Source: Clostridium sp. AF37-5
GTDB lineage: Bacteria; Bacillota; Clostridia; Lachnospirales; Lachnospiraceae
Assembly: GCF_003477605.1 (NCBI RefSeq)
Contig: NZ_QUDR01000028.1
Location: 1-30,015, forward strand
DNA length: 30,015 bases
Direction of reading: 5' to 3'
This document shows positions 16,430 through 24,907 of this stretch, piece after piece. The notes under the pieces were generated by a model, which made no database searches, was not told where the DNA came from, and saw only the letters and a list, made by a program, of their open reading frames with translations. A program made the translations under genes and the position numbers. Position 1 is the stretch's first letter, and each line of letters opens with the position of its first letter.

Positions 16430-17260
16430 TTACATCATCGCATTAGCACGAACCTTTTTCACCTTATGTGCATGCAGCATCCAGTGAATGAGATAAGCCA
16501 AAAGCCCAAGCAGGCAAACGCCAAAAATAATCGTTGTCAGTGCATTGATTTCCGGCGAAATACCTTTCTTAATCATTGAGTACACCTTCATCGGCAGTGT
16601 CGTTGTCTCGGCATTGGCAAGGAAACTCGTTACAATCAGTTCATCCAGTACCAAAGAAAATGCCATAAATGCGCCGGACATAACACCCGGCATAATTGCC
16701 GGCAGTGTCACATGAAGGAATGTGTACACACGGTCTGCACCAAGGTCCATGGACGCCTCTTCAATACTTGGGTCCATGCCGACAAGTCTTGCCTTTACCG
16801 TAATGTAAACATACGGAAGAACTAACGTTGTATTACCAATAATGATAGTACCGATACTTAATCCGATATTTGATAGGTTAAAGACGAGCAACAGTGCAAC
16901 CGCAAGCACGATTTCCGGAATTACAATCGGAAAATAAATGGTATTCATAATCAATTTCTTTCCTTTAAACTTTGCATTGCGCAATCCGACCGCTCCGGTT
17001 GTTCCGACAACCAGACCAATCAAAGTGGAAATTACGGCAATCAAAAGTGTCGTACCAAGTACTTCCCAAATCCCAGAATCACTAAACAGTTTCACATAAT
17101 ATTTTGTTGTAAATCCCGACCACACTACATTGGCATGACTATCGTTAAACGAAAAGGCAATCATGACAAAAACCGGTGCGTAGATAAACAAAAACAATAG
17201 GACGACATATACTTTTCCGAGGATTGACATCACTCGTTTTTTCTTCTTTCTCTTTTCCAT
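16430..17260 (-). CDS. potC: Polyamine-type ABC transporter permease (PotC-like)
   Basis: 276 residues, six transmembrane helices. The binding-protein-dependent permease loop that docks on the ATPase is present (SIEEASMDLGADRVYTFLHV followed by TLPAIMPGVMSG: EAA-x3-G). The opening VMSILGKVYVVLLFLFIYAPVFVMIAFSFN is the PotC/PotI type. It pairs with the permease 3 bases upstream. The C-terminus is short and basic. Confidence 0.9.
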   Translation of the reverse strand: MEKRKKKKRVMSILGKVYVVLLFLFIYAPVFVMIAFSFNDSHANVVWSGFTTKYYVKLFSDSGIWEVLGTTLLIAVISTLIGLVVGTTGAVGLRNAKFKGKKLIMNTIYFPIVIPEIVLAVALLLVFNLSNIGLSIGTIIIGNTTLVLPYVYITVKARLVGMDPSIEEASMDLGADRVYTFLHVTLPAIMPGVMSGAFMAFSLVLDELIVTSFLANAETTTLPMKVYSMIKKGISPEINALTTIIFGVCLLGLLAYLIHWMLHAHKVKKVRANAMM

Positions 17261-17263
17261 AGA

Positions 17264-18166
17264 CTAAGCCCCCAAATCATCCAAATCTCCACCAAGTTTC
17301 GTGTAGATTAATACCATTAACAAAATTATCGCTGCCAGAATAATGGATAGGGCGGCGCCAAACGGCCAGTTTCTCGCGATGGTAAACTGACGGTAAATCA
17401 AGTTACCAACCATCATCGAGGTACCGCCACCAAGCATATCCGTTACCATATAATATCCGATACAAGGGATAAATGTAAGAATTACTGCGGCAAAGATTCC
17501 CGGTGCCGTAAGCGGCAGAGTCACTTTGCAAAAAGTCTTAATCGGTCCCGCTCCCAAATCTTTTGATGCCTCAATCAGACCCGGATCAAGTTTTTCAATC
17601 GATGAATACATAGGCAGTACCGCAAATGGCAGAAACATATAAATCATACCGACGATAACCGCAAAATTGTTATACAAAAGGTCAATCGGCTTTTTGATAA
17701 TACCAAGTGACATAAGTACCGTATTGATGATACCGGAATTATTTAACATAACAACAAAACTATACAAAATAACCAAACCGCTGACCCATAAAGGAAGCAT
17801 CAGAAGCACCGTCAGAACACCGGAAGTCTTTTTCTTCACGTGGGCAATCACGGTAGCTAGTGGATACCCAAGTAAAATCGTAAGAACAGTCGTCCACACG
17901 GCAATCAAAAGCGACTGTTTCACAACCGTTACATAAACCGGTTTAAAAATTTCTGCGTAGTTATCCAGTGTAAATTTATACACGATTTTTCCAAGCGGTC
18001 CCTTCGTCATAAAACTCATGAACAAAAGCATTCCGACCGGCACAAGCACAAACAGAACCGACCAAATTGTAACAGGCGCACACATTATAATAGAAGATAG
18101 TCTCGCCTTAAACGATTTTTTGTCTTTGTGTTTCGCAACCTGCGTTCCTTCTTTATTCTTCTTCAT
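17264..18166 (-). CDS. potB: Polyamine-type ABC transporter permease (PotB-like)
   Basis: About 300 residues from ATG 18166, which has AGGAGG at 8-base spacing; the frame opens at 18199 and an earlier ATG is only 2 bases from the ribosome-binding site. It overlaps the ATPase gene by 14 bases. Six helices, with the ATPase-docking loop LIEASKDLGAGPIKTFCKVT then LPLTAPGIFAA. The first helix region (APVTIWSVLFVLVPVGMLLF) is PotB/PotH type. The cytoplasmic N-terminus is very basic (KKNKEG...KHKDKKSFK). Confidence 0.9.
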   Translation of the reverse strand: MKKNKEGTQVAKHKDKKSFKARLSSIIMCAPVTIWSVLFVLVPVGMLLFMSFMTKGPLGKIVYKFTLDNYAEIFKPVYVTVVKQSLLIAVWTTVLTILLGYPLATVIAHVKKKTSGVLTVLLMLPLWVSGLVILYSFVVMLNNSGIINTVLMSLGIIKKPIDLLYNNFAVIVGMIYMFLPFAVLPMYSSIEKLDPGLIEASKDLGAGPIKTFCKVTLPLTAPGIFAAVILTFIPCIGYYMVTDMLGGGTSMMVGNLIYRQFTIARNWPFGAALSIILAAIILLMVLIYTKLGGDLDDLGA

Positions 18167-19286
18167 CCTCATCGCCTCCTTCAATATCACGGGAAGCATC
18201 CGTATCTACCAGATTTTTCTCCGGCAGTACGATTCCCTTTTCCAGATGCCAGTACAGATAAATCATCTCTCCCTCTTTTGGAAGGTCATCCATCGAAAAT
18301 CGATTAATTTTTACTTCCGTTCCATCATTTAGTAAAACAATGGTTTTAATCAGGTTTCCGACATAAATATGTTCTTTCACCACCCCTTTGATATGAAATC
18401 CTTCTACCCGCTCTCTCGAATACAGCATATTTTCCGGACGAACCGATACCGAAACGGCAGTTCCTGCTGCCAGTTCACCGGTAAAGCCGGATGCCTGTGC
18501 CTTTCCGACTTCCGTACCTACGGTTACGGTATCGCCATCCTGACTGATTACAACAGCATCAAAGATATTGGATTCGCCGATAAATCCGGCAACAAACCTT
18601 GTCTTTGGATGTTCATAAATATCAAATGCTGTATCCACCTGTTCCAAAACACCCTGATTGATAATCGCAATGCGGTCACTCATCGTAAGTGCCTCTTCCT
18701 GATCATGCGTTACATAAACAAAGGTAATACCAAGCTTTCTCTGCAAACGCTTTAACTCAATCTGCATCTGCTTTCTCAGTTTCAAATCAAGTGCGCCAAG
18801 CGGCTCATCCAAAAGCAATACTTTCGGGCGGTTAATCAGTGCCCTTGCAATTGCCACACGCTGCTTCTGTCCACCGGACATCTGAGTGATGCGCCGCTTG
18901 CCAAAACCTTCAAGCTGGACAAGCTTAAGCATTTCCGTTACCCTCTCTTTAATTTCAGTTTTCGGAACTTTTTTCACCTTAAGTCCATACGCTACATTGT
19001 CAAAAACATTCATATTCGGAAATAACGCATAATTCTGAAATACCGTGTTGACATCACGCTGATACGGCTCTTTTTTCTCTACGCTCTCCCCCTGGACTTT
19101 AATCACACCGGAAGTCGGCAGTTCAAAACCGGAAATCATACGCAGTGTCGTTGTCTTTCCACATCCGGATGGTCCTAACAGTGTCAGAAATTCCCCTTCG
19201 GCAATATTGATATTCATGTTCTTTACCACATGATTGGTTCCATACCATTTTTCTACATTTACAAGAGATACAATAGGTTTACTCAT
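18153..19286 (-). CDS. potA: Polyamine-type ABC transporter ATP-binding protein (PotA-like)
   Basis: 377 residues from ATG 19286 (GGAGGG upstream). Walker A GPSGCGKTT (about 38-46), signature SGGQKQRVAIARAL (about 137), Walker B VLLLDEPLGALD (about 156-161) and H-loop THDQEEA (His about 194) are all intact. A TOBE-type regulatory domain follows (about 240-355), and the tail is acidic (EGGDEDEEE). It would energise import through the PotB/PotC-like permeases. It starts 34 bases after a PII gene, an uncommon neighbour. The substrate is set by the binding protein and may not be a polyamine. Confidence 0.93.
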   Translation of the reverse strand: MSKPIVSLVNVEKWYGTNHVVKNMNINIAEGEFLTLLGPSGCGKTTTLRMISGFELPTSGVIKVQGESVEKKEPYQRDVNTVFQNYALFPNMNVFDNVAYGLKVKKVPKTEIKERVTEMLKLVQLEGFGKRRITQMSGGQKQRVAIARALINRPKVLLLDEPLGALDLKLRKQMQIELKRLQRKLGITFVYVTHDQEEALTMSDRIAIINQGVLEQVDTAFDIYEHPKTRFVAGFIGESNIFDAVVISQDGDTVTVGTEVGKAQASGFTGELAAGTAVSVSVRPENMLYSRERVEGFHIKGVVKEHIYVGNLIKTIVLLNDGTEVKINRFSMDDLPKEGEMIYLYWHLEKGIVLPEKNLVDTDASRDIEGGDEDEEE

Positions 19287-19320
19287 AGTTCCCTCCATTC
19301 CGACTGTTTCTAAGAACGGT

Positions 19321-19662
19321 CTACATCAGTGCGTCATCGCCTCGTTCATTGGTACGAATACGCATCGCATCTAAAACTTCCGTAACGAATACTTTACCAT
19401 CACCATTTTTACCGGTTCCAATCGCGGTCGCAATATCCGCTAAAATTTCCTCAATCTGGTCATCCTCCACAACGACGAAAACCATGATTTTCGGAAGCAG
19501 GTTGATATCATCACCGGTGAAATTCATCTCCGGCAGATATCCTTTCTGACGTCCACATCCCATAACGGATAAGCACGTCATACCCTGACAATTGTGAGTG
19601 GCAAATATTTCTTTCAAACCGACCAATTTTTCCGGTCTTGTAATTACTTCAATCTTTTTCAT
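19321..19662 (-). CDS. PII-family signalling protein (GlnB/GlnK-like)
   Basis: 113 residues, full PII length. Core matches: MKKIEVITRPEKLVGLKEIF, GMTCLSVMGCGRQKGY leading into the T-loop, LPKIMVFVVVEDDQ, and the C-terminal signature TGKNGDGKVFVTEV with RIRTNERG for nucleotide binding. Residue 51, the uridylylated Tyr of enteric PII, is Asp here and no T-loop Tyr sits near the tip, so uridylylation is not expected. PII proteins sense ATP/ADP and 2-oxoglutarate and plug or tune transporters and enzymes. It sits between the binding-protein and ATPase genes, 12 bases from potD, so a role in gating this importer is plausible but is inference. Confidence 0.92.
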   Translation of the reverse strand: MKKIEVITRPEKLVGLKEIFATHNCQGMTCLSVMGCGRQKGYLPEMNFTGDDINLLPKIMVFVVVEDDQIEEILADIATAIGTGKNGDGKVFVTEVLDAMRIRTNERGDDALM

Positions 19663-19674
19663 GGTATCATCCTC

Positions 19675-20778
19675 CTATTCTGCTGCATTTCCCATCAATT
19701 CCGTGTAGTAAGTATCCATTAAGTTAATCTGTTCATCACTTACAGCAATGCTCCAGGAAATCGGGAATAACTCTTCCTCTTTTTTCAATGCCGGACTTTC
19801 ATAAAAATCTTTGTCAAGATGAGGTGCTAACAAGTCCTGTTTTAAGTTTGGCACACCGCCATACTCGGCATTGCTTTTTGCATTTTCTTCCGGACGAAGC
19901 AGAAAATCAATTAACTCGGTTGCTTCACTCTGTTTTTCTGATGCTGCCGGAATCGCCCAATACTGCTGGAACCGCTCACATCCTTCTTTCAAAGCAACGG
20001 CTTCGAATTTATCCCAGTTATCTTTGGAGTCTACACAAAGTGTTGTATAATCCCAGCAAAACGCTACCGGACACTCACCATTTTCAAGCTGCGATACGGC
20101 ACTCTCACCAACAAACGCTTTTACATTTGCTTTAATCTGTGTCAAAAGTTCATTGGCTTTTTTCATCTCTTCTTCGTTTGTCGAATCCGGCTTAAATCCA
20201 CAGGCTGCTAACGCTTCACCGTAAAGGGAAATCGTTGAATTGACCATCGCAATTTTTCCTTTCAGTTTTGGATTAGCCAAATCCTTAAACGAGGTAATTT
20301 TGATTGGACACGTCTCTTTGTTATAAACAATCGTTGTATAACTGCATCCCATATTTGGAATCGTATATTTTTCTTCGGTATCTCCAATTGGTCCCTCTTT
20401 CAAAAAATTCTCCTGAATATTTTTCACATTTTTGACCTTACTCTTATCAATTGGGGCTAACAATTCACCATCCAAAAAGGATTTTACATAAGCACCCTCT
20501 AAGTCAATCAAATCGTAATCAGCACTTCCTTCAATCATCTTCGCCAACAAAGTATCCGTATTGTCGATGTAACTGATATTGACTTTAATTCCGGTCTCTT
20601 TGGTGAAGTCTTGAAACATCTCCTCCGACCAGGTTCCTTCCCAGACCATAATGTTTAAGCTGTCTGCTTTTTCTTTTGAACCGGTACTCTCTGAACTGCT
20701 GCCGCATCCCGAAAGAACGCTTATGCTCAGTACAAGACACATCGTAACTGCTATTAAATGCTTCATTTTCTTTTTCAT
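19675..20778 (-). CDS. potD: Extracellular solute-binding lipoprotein, PotD/PotF-like
   Basis: 367 residues from ATG 20778 (AGGAGG at 8-base spacing; the ATG at 20784 is only 2 bases away). A lipoprotein signal peptide ends in the lipobox LSGC, so it is anchored outside the membrane. The mature protein has the PotD fold pattern: LNIMVWEGTWSEEMFQDFTK, YDLIDLEGAYVKSFLDG, YTIPNMGCSYTTIVYNKE, FCWDYTTL and a C-terminal DTYYTEL. Pocket-lining segments differ from E. coli PotD (for example VWEGTW rather than YNWTEY), so the ligand could be another amine or amino-acid derivative. It is the first gene of operon B, behind a strong promoter and a leader hairpin. Confidence 0.88.
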   Translation of the reverse strand: MKKKMKHLIAVTMCLVLSISVLSGCGSSSESTGSKEKADSLNIMVWEGTWSEEMFQDFTKETGIKVNISYIDNTDTLLAKMIEGSADYDLIDLEGAYVKSFLDGELLAPIDKSKVKNVKNIQENFLKEGPIGDTEEKYTIPNMGCSYTTIVYNKETCPIKITSFKDLANPKLKGKIAMVNSTISLYGEALAACGFKPDSTNEEEMKKANELLTQIKANVKAFVGESAVSQLENGECPVAFCWDYTTLCVDSKDNWDKFEAVALKEGCERFQQYWAIPAASEKQSEATELIDFLLRPEENAKSNAEYGGVPNLKQDLLAPHLDKDFYESPALKKEEELFPISWSIAVSDEQINLMDTYYTELMGNAAE

Positions 20779-20820
20779 AATCATGCCCTCCTTACGTTGA
20801 TTGATAAGTTTTACTTGTTA

Positions 20821-20866
20821 CAAAAAAAGAAAGCCAGCGGAAACTCCACGAGTCTCCGTTGACTTT
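20821..20866 (-). promoter_or_regulatory. 5'-leader hairpin with U-tract in front of potD (attenuator or terminator)
   Basis: Minus strand 20866-20850 (AAAGTCAACGGAGACTC) pairs with 20846-20830 (GAGTTTCCGCTGGCTTT) as a 17-bp stem with one mismatch and two G-U pairs, loop GTG, then C and seven T. The predicted transcript start of the potD promoter is the first A of the stem. It may also terminate the upstream alcohol dehydrogenase operon. A related hairpin stands at the same place in the operon A leader. Confidence 0.65.
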
Positions 20867-20872
20867 AAAGCG

Positions 20873-20901
20873 ATACTAGCACCAAATTATTTTTCTGTCA
20901 A
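20873..20901 (-). promoter_or_regulatory. Sigma-A promoter of the potD operon (operon B)
   Basis: Minus strand TTGACA (20901-20896), 17-base spacer, TAGTAT (20878-20873). It lies between the alcohol dehydrogenase stop (20946) and potD, giving operon B its own start. No dyad is visible in the spacer. Confidence 0.7.
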
Positions 20902-20945
20902 TGCTAATTTTTATTTTTTGTGAAAATGTAACGATTTCATTTTCA

Positions 20946-22112
20946 TCATTTCATACATTTACGGTAAATTTCTACAATCTTGTCTTTATCGAGCGGAACC
21001 TGGCATTCATCGAGTCCATCTGCTGCGCGCTCTGCCATGCTCTCAAAATGGCTTTCGTCCGTAATTCCAAGGTCCTGCATCGACAGTTTCAGTCCCATTT
21101 TTTCAAAGACTTCTTCTGTCTTTTGAATAGCAAGTTCCGCAATTTCATACGGCTTTTTGTCCGGCGAAATACCAAATACATTCACTCCGTAATTCACAAA
21201 ACGGTCCACATTATCGTCATTTAGAATATAGCGCATCCACACCGGAGTGAGCACAGCAAGCCCGTGTCCATGTGTAACATCATACACCGCCGAGAGCTGG
21301 TGTTCCATCGCATGCACCGGCCACAAGGACGTGAGACCACACGCCAAAAATCCATTAATCGCCCAGCTTGACGTCCACATCAAATTGGCTCTTGCCTCAT
21401 AATCATCCGGCTTCTCGCAAGCAACCGGCCCAAAATGGATACACGTTTTCAAAAGCCCTTCCATCACACGGTCCTGCATATATTTTCCCGGTGTTCCATC
21501 AAAATACAATTCAAAAATATGGCTCATAATATCTGCCGTACCTGCTGCCGTCTGGTATTTTGGCACAGTAAATGTATTAACCGGGTCCATGATAGAATAT
21601 TTCGGATACAGCAAAATACTGCACATCTCCTGCTTATCCGAAGTTTCTTCGTTGTTAATTACCGCAAATCCGTCCATTTCAGAACCGGTTGCCGCCAGCG
21701 TAAGCACCGTAATAATCGGGAGTGCTTTTGTTATCAAACTGTTATCCAGCACCAAATCCCACGGACTTCCCTCATGGTAAAATCCCGCTGCAACCGCCTT
21801 CGCACAGTCAATCGTACTGCCGCCGCCAATCGGAATCACCACATCAATTTGATTTTCACGGCAGATTTGCACACCACGGCACACCGTACTAAGCCTTGGA
21901 TTTGGCTCCACGCCCGCAAGGTCCCACGTTGTAATTCCTGCCTTTTTTAGCAGCGACACAATCGTATCATACAAACCACTGCGCTTTACACTGCCGCCAC
22001 CGTATACCAAAAGGGCACGTTGTCCAAATTCACTGACAAGCTCTGGCAGATTTTGAATCTGTCCCTCACCAAAAAATACTTTCGTTGGAATATCATAATA
22101 AAAATTCTGCAT
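20946..22112 (-). CDS. Iron-containing alcohol dehydrogenase (group III, BdhA/YqhD-like)
   Basis: 388 residues from ATG 22112 (AAAAGGAG at 8-base spacing; the GTG at 22121 is part of the spacer). The NAD(P) loop GGGSTIDCAKAVAAG and the metal-binding part (TADIMSHIFE and HAMEHQLSAVYDVTHGHGLA, giving Asp and His ligands) are intact, and the N-terminus NFYYDIPTKVFFGEG is typical of butanol dehydrogenase/YqhD-type enzymes. It interconverts an aldehyde and an alcohol with NAD(P)H. As last gene of operon A it could reduce the aldehyde released by oxidative deamination in the upstream steps; that link is inferred from the operon. Confidence 0.92.
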   Translation of the reverse strand: MQNFYYDIPTKVFFGEGQIQNLPELVSEFGQRALLVYGGGSVKRSGLYDTIVSLLKKAGITTWDLAGVEPNPRLSTVCRGVQICRENQIDVVIPIGGGSTIDCAKAVAAGFYHEGSPWDLVLDNSLITKALPIITVLTLAATGSEMDGFAVINNEETSDKQEMCSILLYPKYSIMDPVNTFTVPKYQTAAGTADIMSHIFELYFDGTPGKYMQDRVMEGLLKTCIHFGPVACEKPDDYEARANLMWTSSWAINGFLACGLTSLWPVHAMEHQLSAVYDVTHGHGLAVLTPVWMRYILNDDNVDRFVNYGVNVFGISPDKKPYEIAELAIQKTEEVFEKMGLKLSMQDLGITDESHFESMAERAADGLDECQVPLDKDKIVEIYRKCMK

Positions 22113-22135
22113 CGTATCCACTCCTTTTCAAAACG

Positions 22136-23656
22136 TTAGAAAATGAATCCTGCCGCCAAATAAAGTGCCGCAGAAATCGCACCGGCAATCAGCACATACG
22201 GCTGGCTCGTCCGATACTGGTCATATATCGTTACCCGGCATGCTCGCGCCGAAACAACGCCTAGGTCAGAAACAACACACGCATTTGCGCCGAATAATCC
22301 GGCAGAAATAATTGCACCAAGGCACAACGGAACATTTGCACCAACGCCCGGTAATACTACCATCATAACCGGAATCGCAATCTGATACAACGTATAATTT
22401 AAGCTGAACAAGTATTCCGAGCAGCTAAAGAATACGAAGAAGATAAACGGCAGAAGACTGGCAACCGGAATTGCCCCGCAGACAGCGGATACAAAATCTT
22501 CCATTCCCATCGCATACATACATTCCTGCATCGCATAGCCAAGCATCAGAATAATTACCATGTCAACCATGTCGATAAAACCGTCCACGATACACTGCAC
22601 ATACTCGGAAATCGTCTGTAAGCCCTGCATAACATATAAAAATCCGGTAAAAATAACTGCAATTGCAAACGCCGTAAAGCAATTAAGCCCCGTTGCTAAC
22701 AAAGCGATTACAATACAGACAAGCGGCAAAATGAGGTTTAACACACTGACGTGTTTTGTCCTCTCATTATTTTCATCAAAATCCTCTTCTTCGTCTGCAT
22801 CTGCCTCCTCATCACTCCCTTTAATATCGCCCATCTGAATTCCTTTTTCTTTCATCATCCGGTACGCTTTTTTCATCGGTCCGATAATCGGAATTTTACC
22901 CGCCGCAAATAAGAGTGCGAGAACAATGGCAACAATCGCATAAAACATAAACGGAATTGACTGGATGAAAATATCCGTTGCCTGCGCTTTATCCGCAACA
23001 TTATCCGCTTCTACAATCTGGTAAATGATAAAGTATCCCCACGCACCAAACGGAAGCATCGCCGAAGCACAGATACTAATTGTACGAATGATATAGGCAA
23101 GCGCCAATCTCGGCTTCTTCAGTGCATCAATCAATGGAGAAAACGCCGCACCGGCAGTCAGTGCCGACACATAATCATCCACCGATGTCGCACCGGCATA
23201 CACACCCGCCGTCACCATAACGGCAGCCGCTTTTCCCTTTTCCTTGCTTGTCACAAATTCGGTAAACGCCTTTGTACTTCCGGTTCGCTTCATGGCTATA
23301 ATCAAACCACCGCAAAGGAAAAACGACATATACATCTCGATATTTTCCGGATCACCAAGCACGGTATATAAATCATTGATAAATCCGCCAAAACAGGCAC
23401 CTTTATACCACAATATGTAACATGAAAATGTACCTAAAACCAGCGACTGCATAACATCTTTTGTGACCAGAGCATATACAAACAGCCCTGCCAGTGGAAC
23501 AAGAATCCAGAAACTTCCTGTCACCATTTGATTTGGCACCAAAAACAAGACAACCCAGAAAACAATCCAAAATGCCCAGAGTTTCACCATTTTCAGCTCG
23601 ATATGCTTCGGATTCATGTAATAAAAAATTCGTTTAAAAATGTTTTTACTGTCCAT
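22136..23656 (-). CDS. NhaC-family Na+/H+ antiporter-type transporter
   Basis: About 506 residues from ATG 23656 (GGAG upstream; the frame opens at a GTG at 23674). Eleven to twelve hydrophobic helices, with the family segments GVYAGATSVDDYVSALTAGA and GLFGANACVVSDLGVVSARA. An acidic cytoplasmic loop mid-protein (SDEEADADEEEDFDENNE) is unusual. NhaC relatives exchange Na+ for protons or for organic ions (MleN exchanges malate and lactate), so this one may move the pathway's substrate or product or restore ion balance. It sits 30 bases after the cyclodeaminase paralogue and 23 bases before the alcohol dehydrogenase. Confidence 0.85.
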   Translation of the reverse strand: MDSKNIFKRIFYYMNPKHIELKMVKLWAFWIVFWVVLFLVPNQMVTGSFWILVPLAGLFVYALVTKDVMQSLVLGTFSCYILWYKGACFGGFINDLYTVLGDPENIEMYMSFFLCGGLIIAMKRTGSTKAFTEFVTSKEKGKAAAVMVTAGVYAGATSVDDYVSALTAGAAFSPLIDALKKPRLALAYIIRTISICASAMLPFGAWGYFIIYQIVEADNVADKAQATDIFIQSIPFMFYAIVAIVLALLFAAGKIPIIGPMKKAYRMMKEKGIQMGDIKGSDEEADADEEEDFDENNERTKHVSVLNLILPLVCIVIALLATGLNCFTAFAIAVIFTGFLYVMQGLQTISEYVQCIVDGFIDMVDMVIILMLGYAMQECMYAMGMEDFVSAVCGAIPVASLLPFIFFVFFSCSEYLFSLNYTLYQIAIPVMMVVLPGVGANVPLCLGAIISAGLFGANACVVSDLGVVSARACRVTIYDQYRTSQPYVLIAGAISAALYLAAGFIF

Positions 23657-23686
23657 ATCAATCACTCCAATCACATAAAAAACTTA

Positions 23687-24877
23687 CTACCTGGATGAAT
23701 GATCCCAGATTTTTAACTGCGTGCCAATGCCATGGTCGACGGCATTGCGGTAAATTTCAGAACCCCATGCAACGTCCTCAATCGGCATTCCTTCAATGGC
23801 AACAAAAATAATTTCATCGTCGGACTTTCTCCCCGGCTTTTTGCCGCGGATAATTTCACCCAAATGGTCAATCGAATCTCTCGTAATCAGGCCATCCTCT
23901 ACCATGTAATAGAACTCCTCACCCATGCAGCCAGTCGCCTTACGCATTCCATTTTCATCGTAGCCCTCTTCATCCTCAATGCCGTATTCCTCATACATCT
24001 TCCAGTTATCGACAACTTTGCGGATGCCAACGAGTTCTTTTTTATCCATGTTGAAAAAGCTTGTCGCAATCAAGGTAACACCCGGTTTTAACCATTCTTT
24101 TTTGTAGGTCGGATACTGTCCCGGTTTCACAGAAACCGACTCGCTGATAATATCGGAGCCGCGGACTGCTTCCTCTAACGTCTCACAGATGATTACTTCC
24201 TTCACCTGTTTATAATGGGTTTCAATAAACTCCTTAAGCGCAGCCGCCGTTTTGGATTTTAAAGAACCTGCCTTAATTTTTACCGTGTCAATATTTTTTG
24301 CATTTGTCATAATGGCACGGAAACAAGCTTTCGCAATCGGTCCTGCCCCCAACATCGTAAGAACTTTTGAATCCTCTCTCGCCAAAAGTTTGGTTGCCAG
24401 TCCCGGCATTGCCCCGGTACGCATTGAACTTAACAAGTTCGCTGACATATAGGCAAGCGGTGCTCCGGTCTCCACATCATTTAGGGCAAACATCAAATTG
24501 GAACGCGGAATTCCCATCGGACGGTTATTTCCGTTTGAGCCGTACCATTTACAGCCTGCGACATGGAATTTACCTCCTAAGTACGCCGGCATGGCGATAA
24601 ACCGTCGGTCAGCACCGTCATTAATCGGGAATCCATCAATATCGGATTTTTTCGGAAATTCCAGCATAATTCCGTGAGAGTTATGCTCCGGACCGCCCAT
24701 GATGAAGTCGCCGTCTTCCAAAAGTCCCATTGTCTCTTCCATCACATCAACGCATTTGGCAGCATCCATAACTCCTGCCTCAATCATATCCTCTTCATCT
24801 AAATAAAGCATACGGAGTTTTTTCGATTCTACTAATTTGGCTTTTTCTTCTGCAATTACAGCCTCTAATTCACTCAT
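23687..24877 (-). CDS. Ornithine cyclodeaminase/mu-crystallin family protein, paralogue 1
   Basis: 396 residues from ATG 24877 (AAAGGAG at 9-base spacing; the ATG at 24886 touches the ribosome-binding site). Same architecture as the gene at 15252: MLYLDEEDMIEAGVMDAAKC, FHVAGCKWYGSNGNN, GIPRSNLMFALNDVETGAPL, AYMSANLLSSMRTGAMPGLA. The Rossmann loop LGAGPIAKAC is a proper GxGxxA. The insert GADRRFIAMPAYLGG marks the long subgroup rather than classical 330-residue cyclodeaminases. Family members use NAD(H) to deaminate ornithine or to oxidise or reduce imino acids. Being beside a flavin oxidase complex recalls opine catabolism, where Ocd follows opine oxidase; the substrate here is unproven. Confidence 0.87.
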   Translation of the reverse strand: MSELEAVIAEEKAKLVESKKLRMLYLDEEDMIEAGVMDAAKCVDVMEETMGLLEDGDFIMGGPEHNSHGIMLEFPKKSDIDGFPINDGADRRFIAMPAYLGGKFHVAGCKWYGSNGNNRPMGIPRSNLMFALNDVETGAPLAYMSANLLSSMRTGAMPGLATKLLAREDSKVLTMLGAGPIAKACFRAIMTNAKNIDTVKIKAGSLKSKTAAALKEFIETHYKQVKEVIICETLEEAVRGSDIISESVSVKPGQYPTYKKEWLKPGVTLIATSFFNMDKKELVGIRKVVDNWKMYEEYGIEDEEGYDENGMRKATGCMGEEFYYMVEDGLITRDSIDHLGEIIRGKKPGRKSDDEIIFVAIEGMPIEDVAWGSEIYRNAVDHGIGTQLKIWDHSSR

Positions 24878-24907
24878 GCCTTTCATCTCCTTTGACTTTC
24901 ACTCAGT

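Noticed and set aside
16430..20778. Calling the ABC transporter a proven spermidine/putrescine importer
   Set aside because: Fold and operon order are Pot-like, but binding-pocket segments differ and the operon context is oxidative amine/amino-acid metabolism, so the substrate is left open.
21435..21950. 171-residue plus-strand open frame
   Set aside because: Antisense to the alcohol dehydrogenase, rich in His/Arg/Cys as expected from a shadow frame; the dehydrogenase reading is unambiguous.
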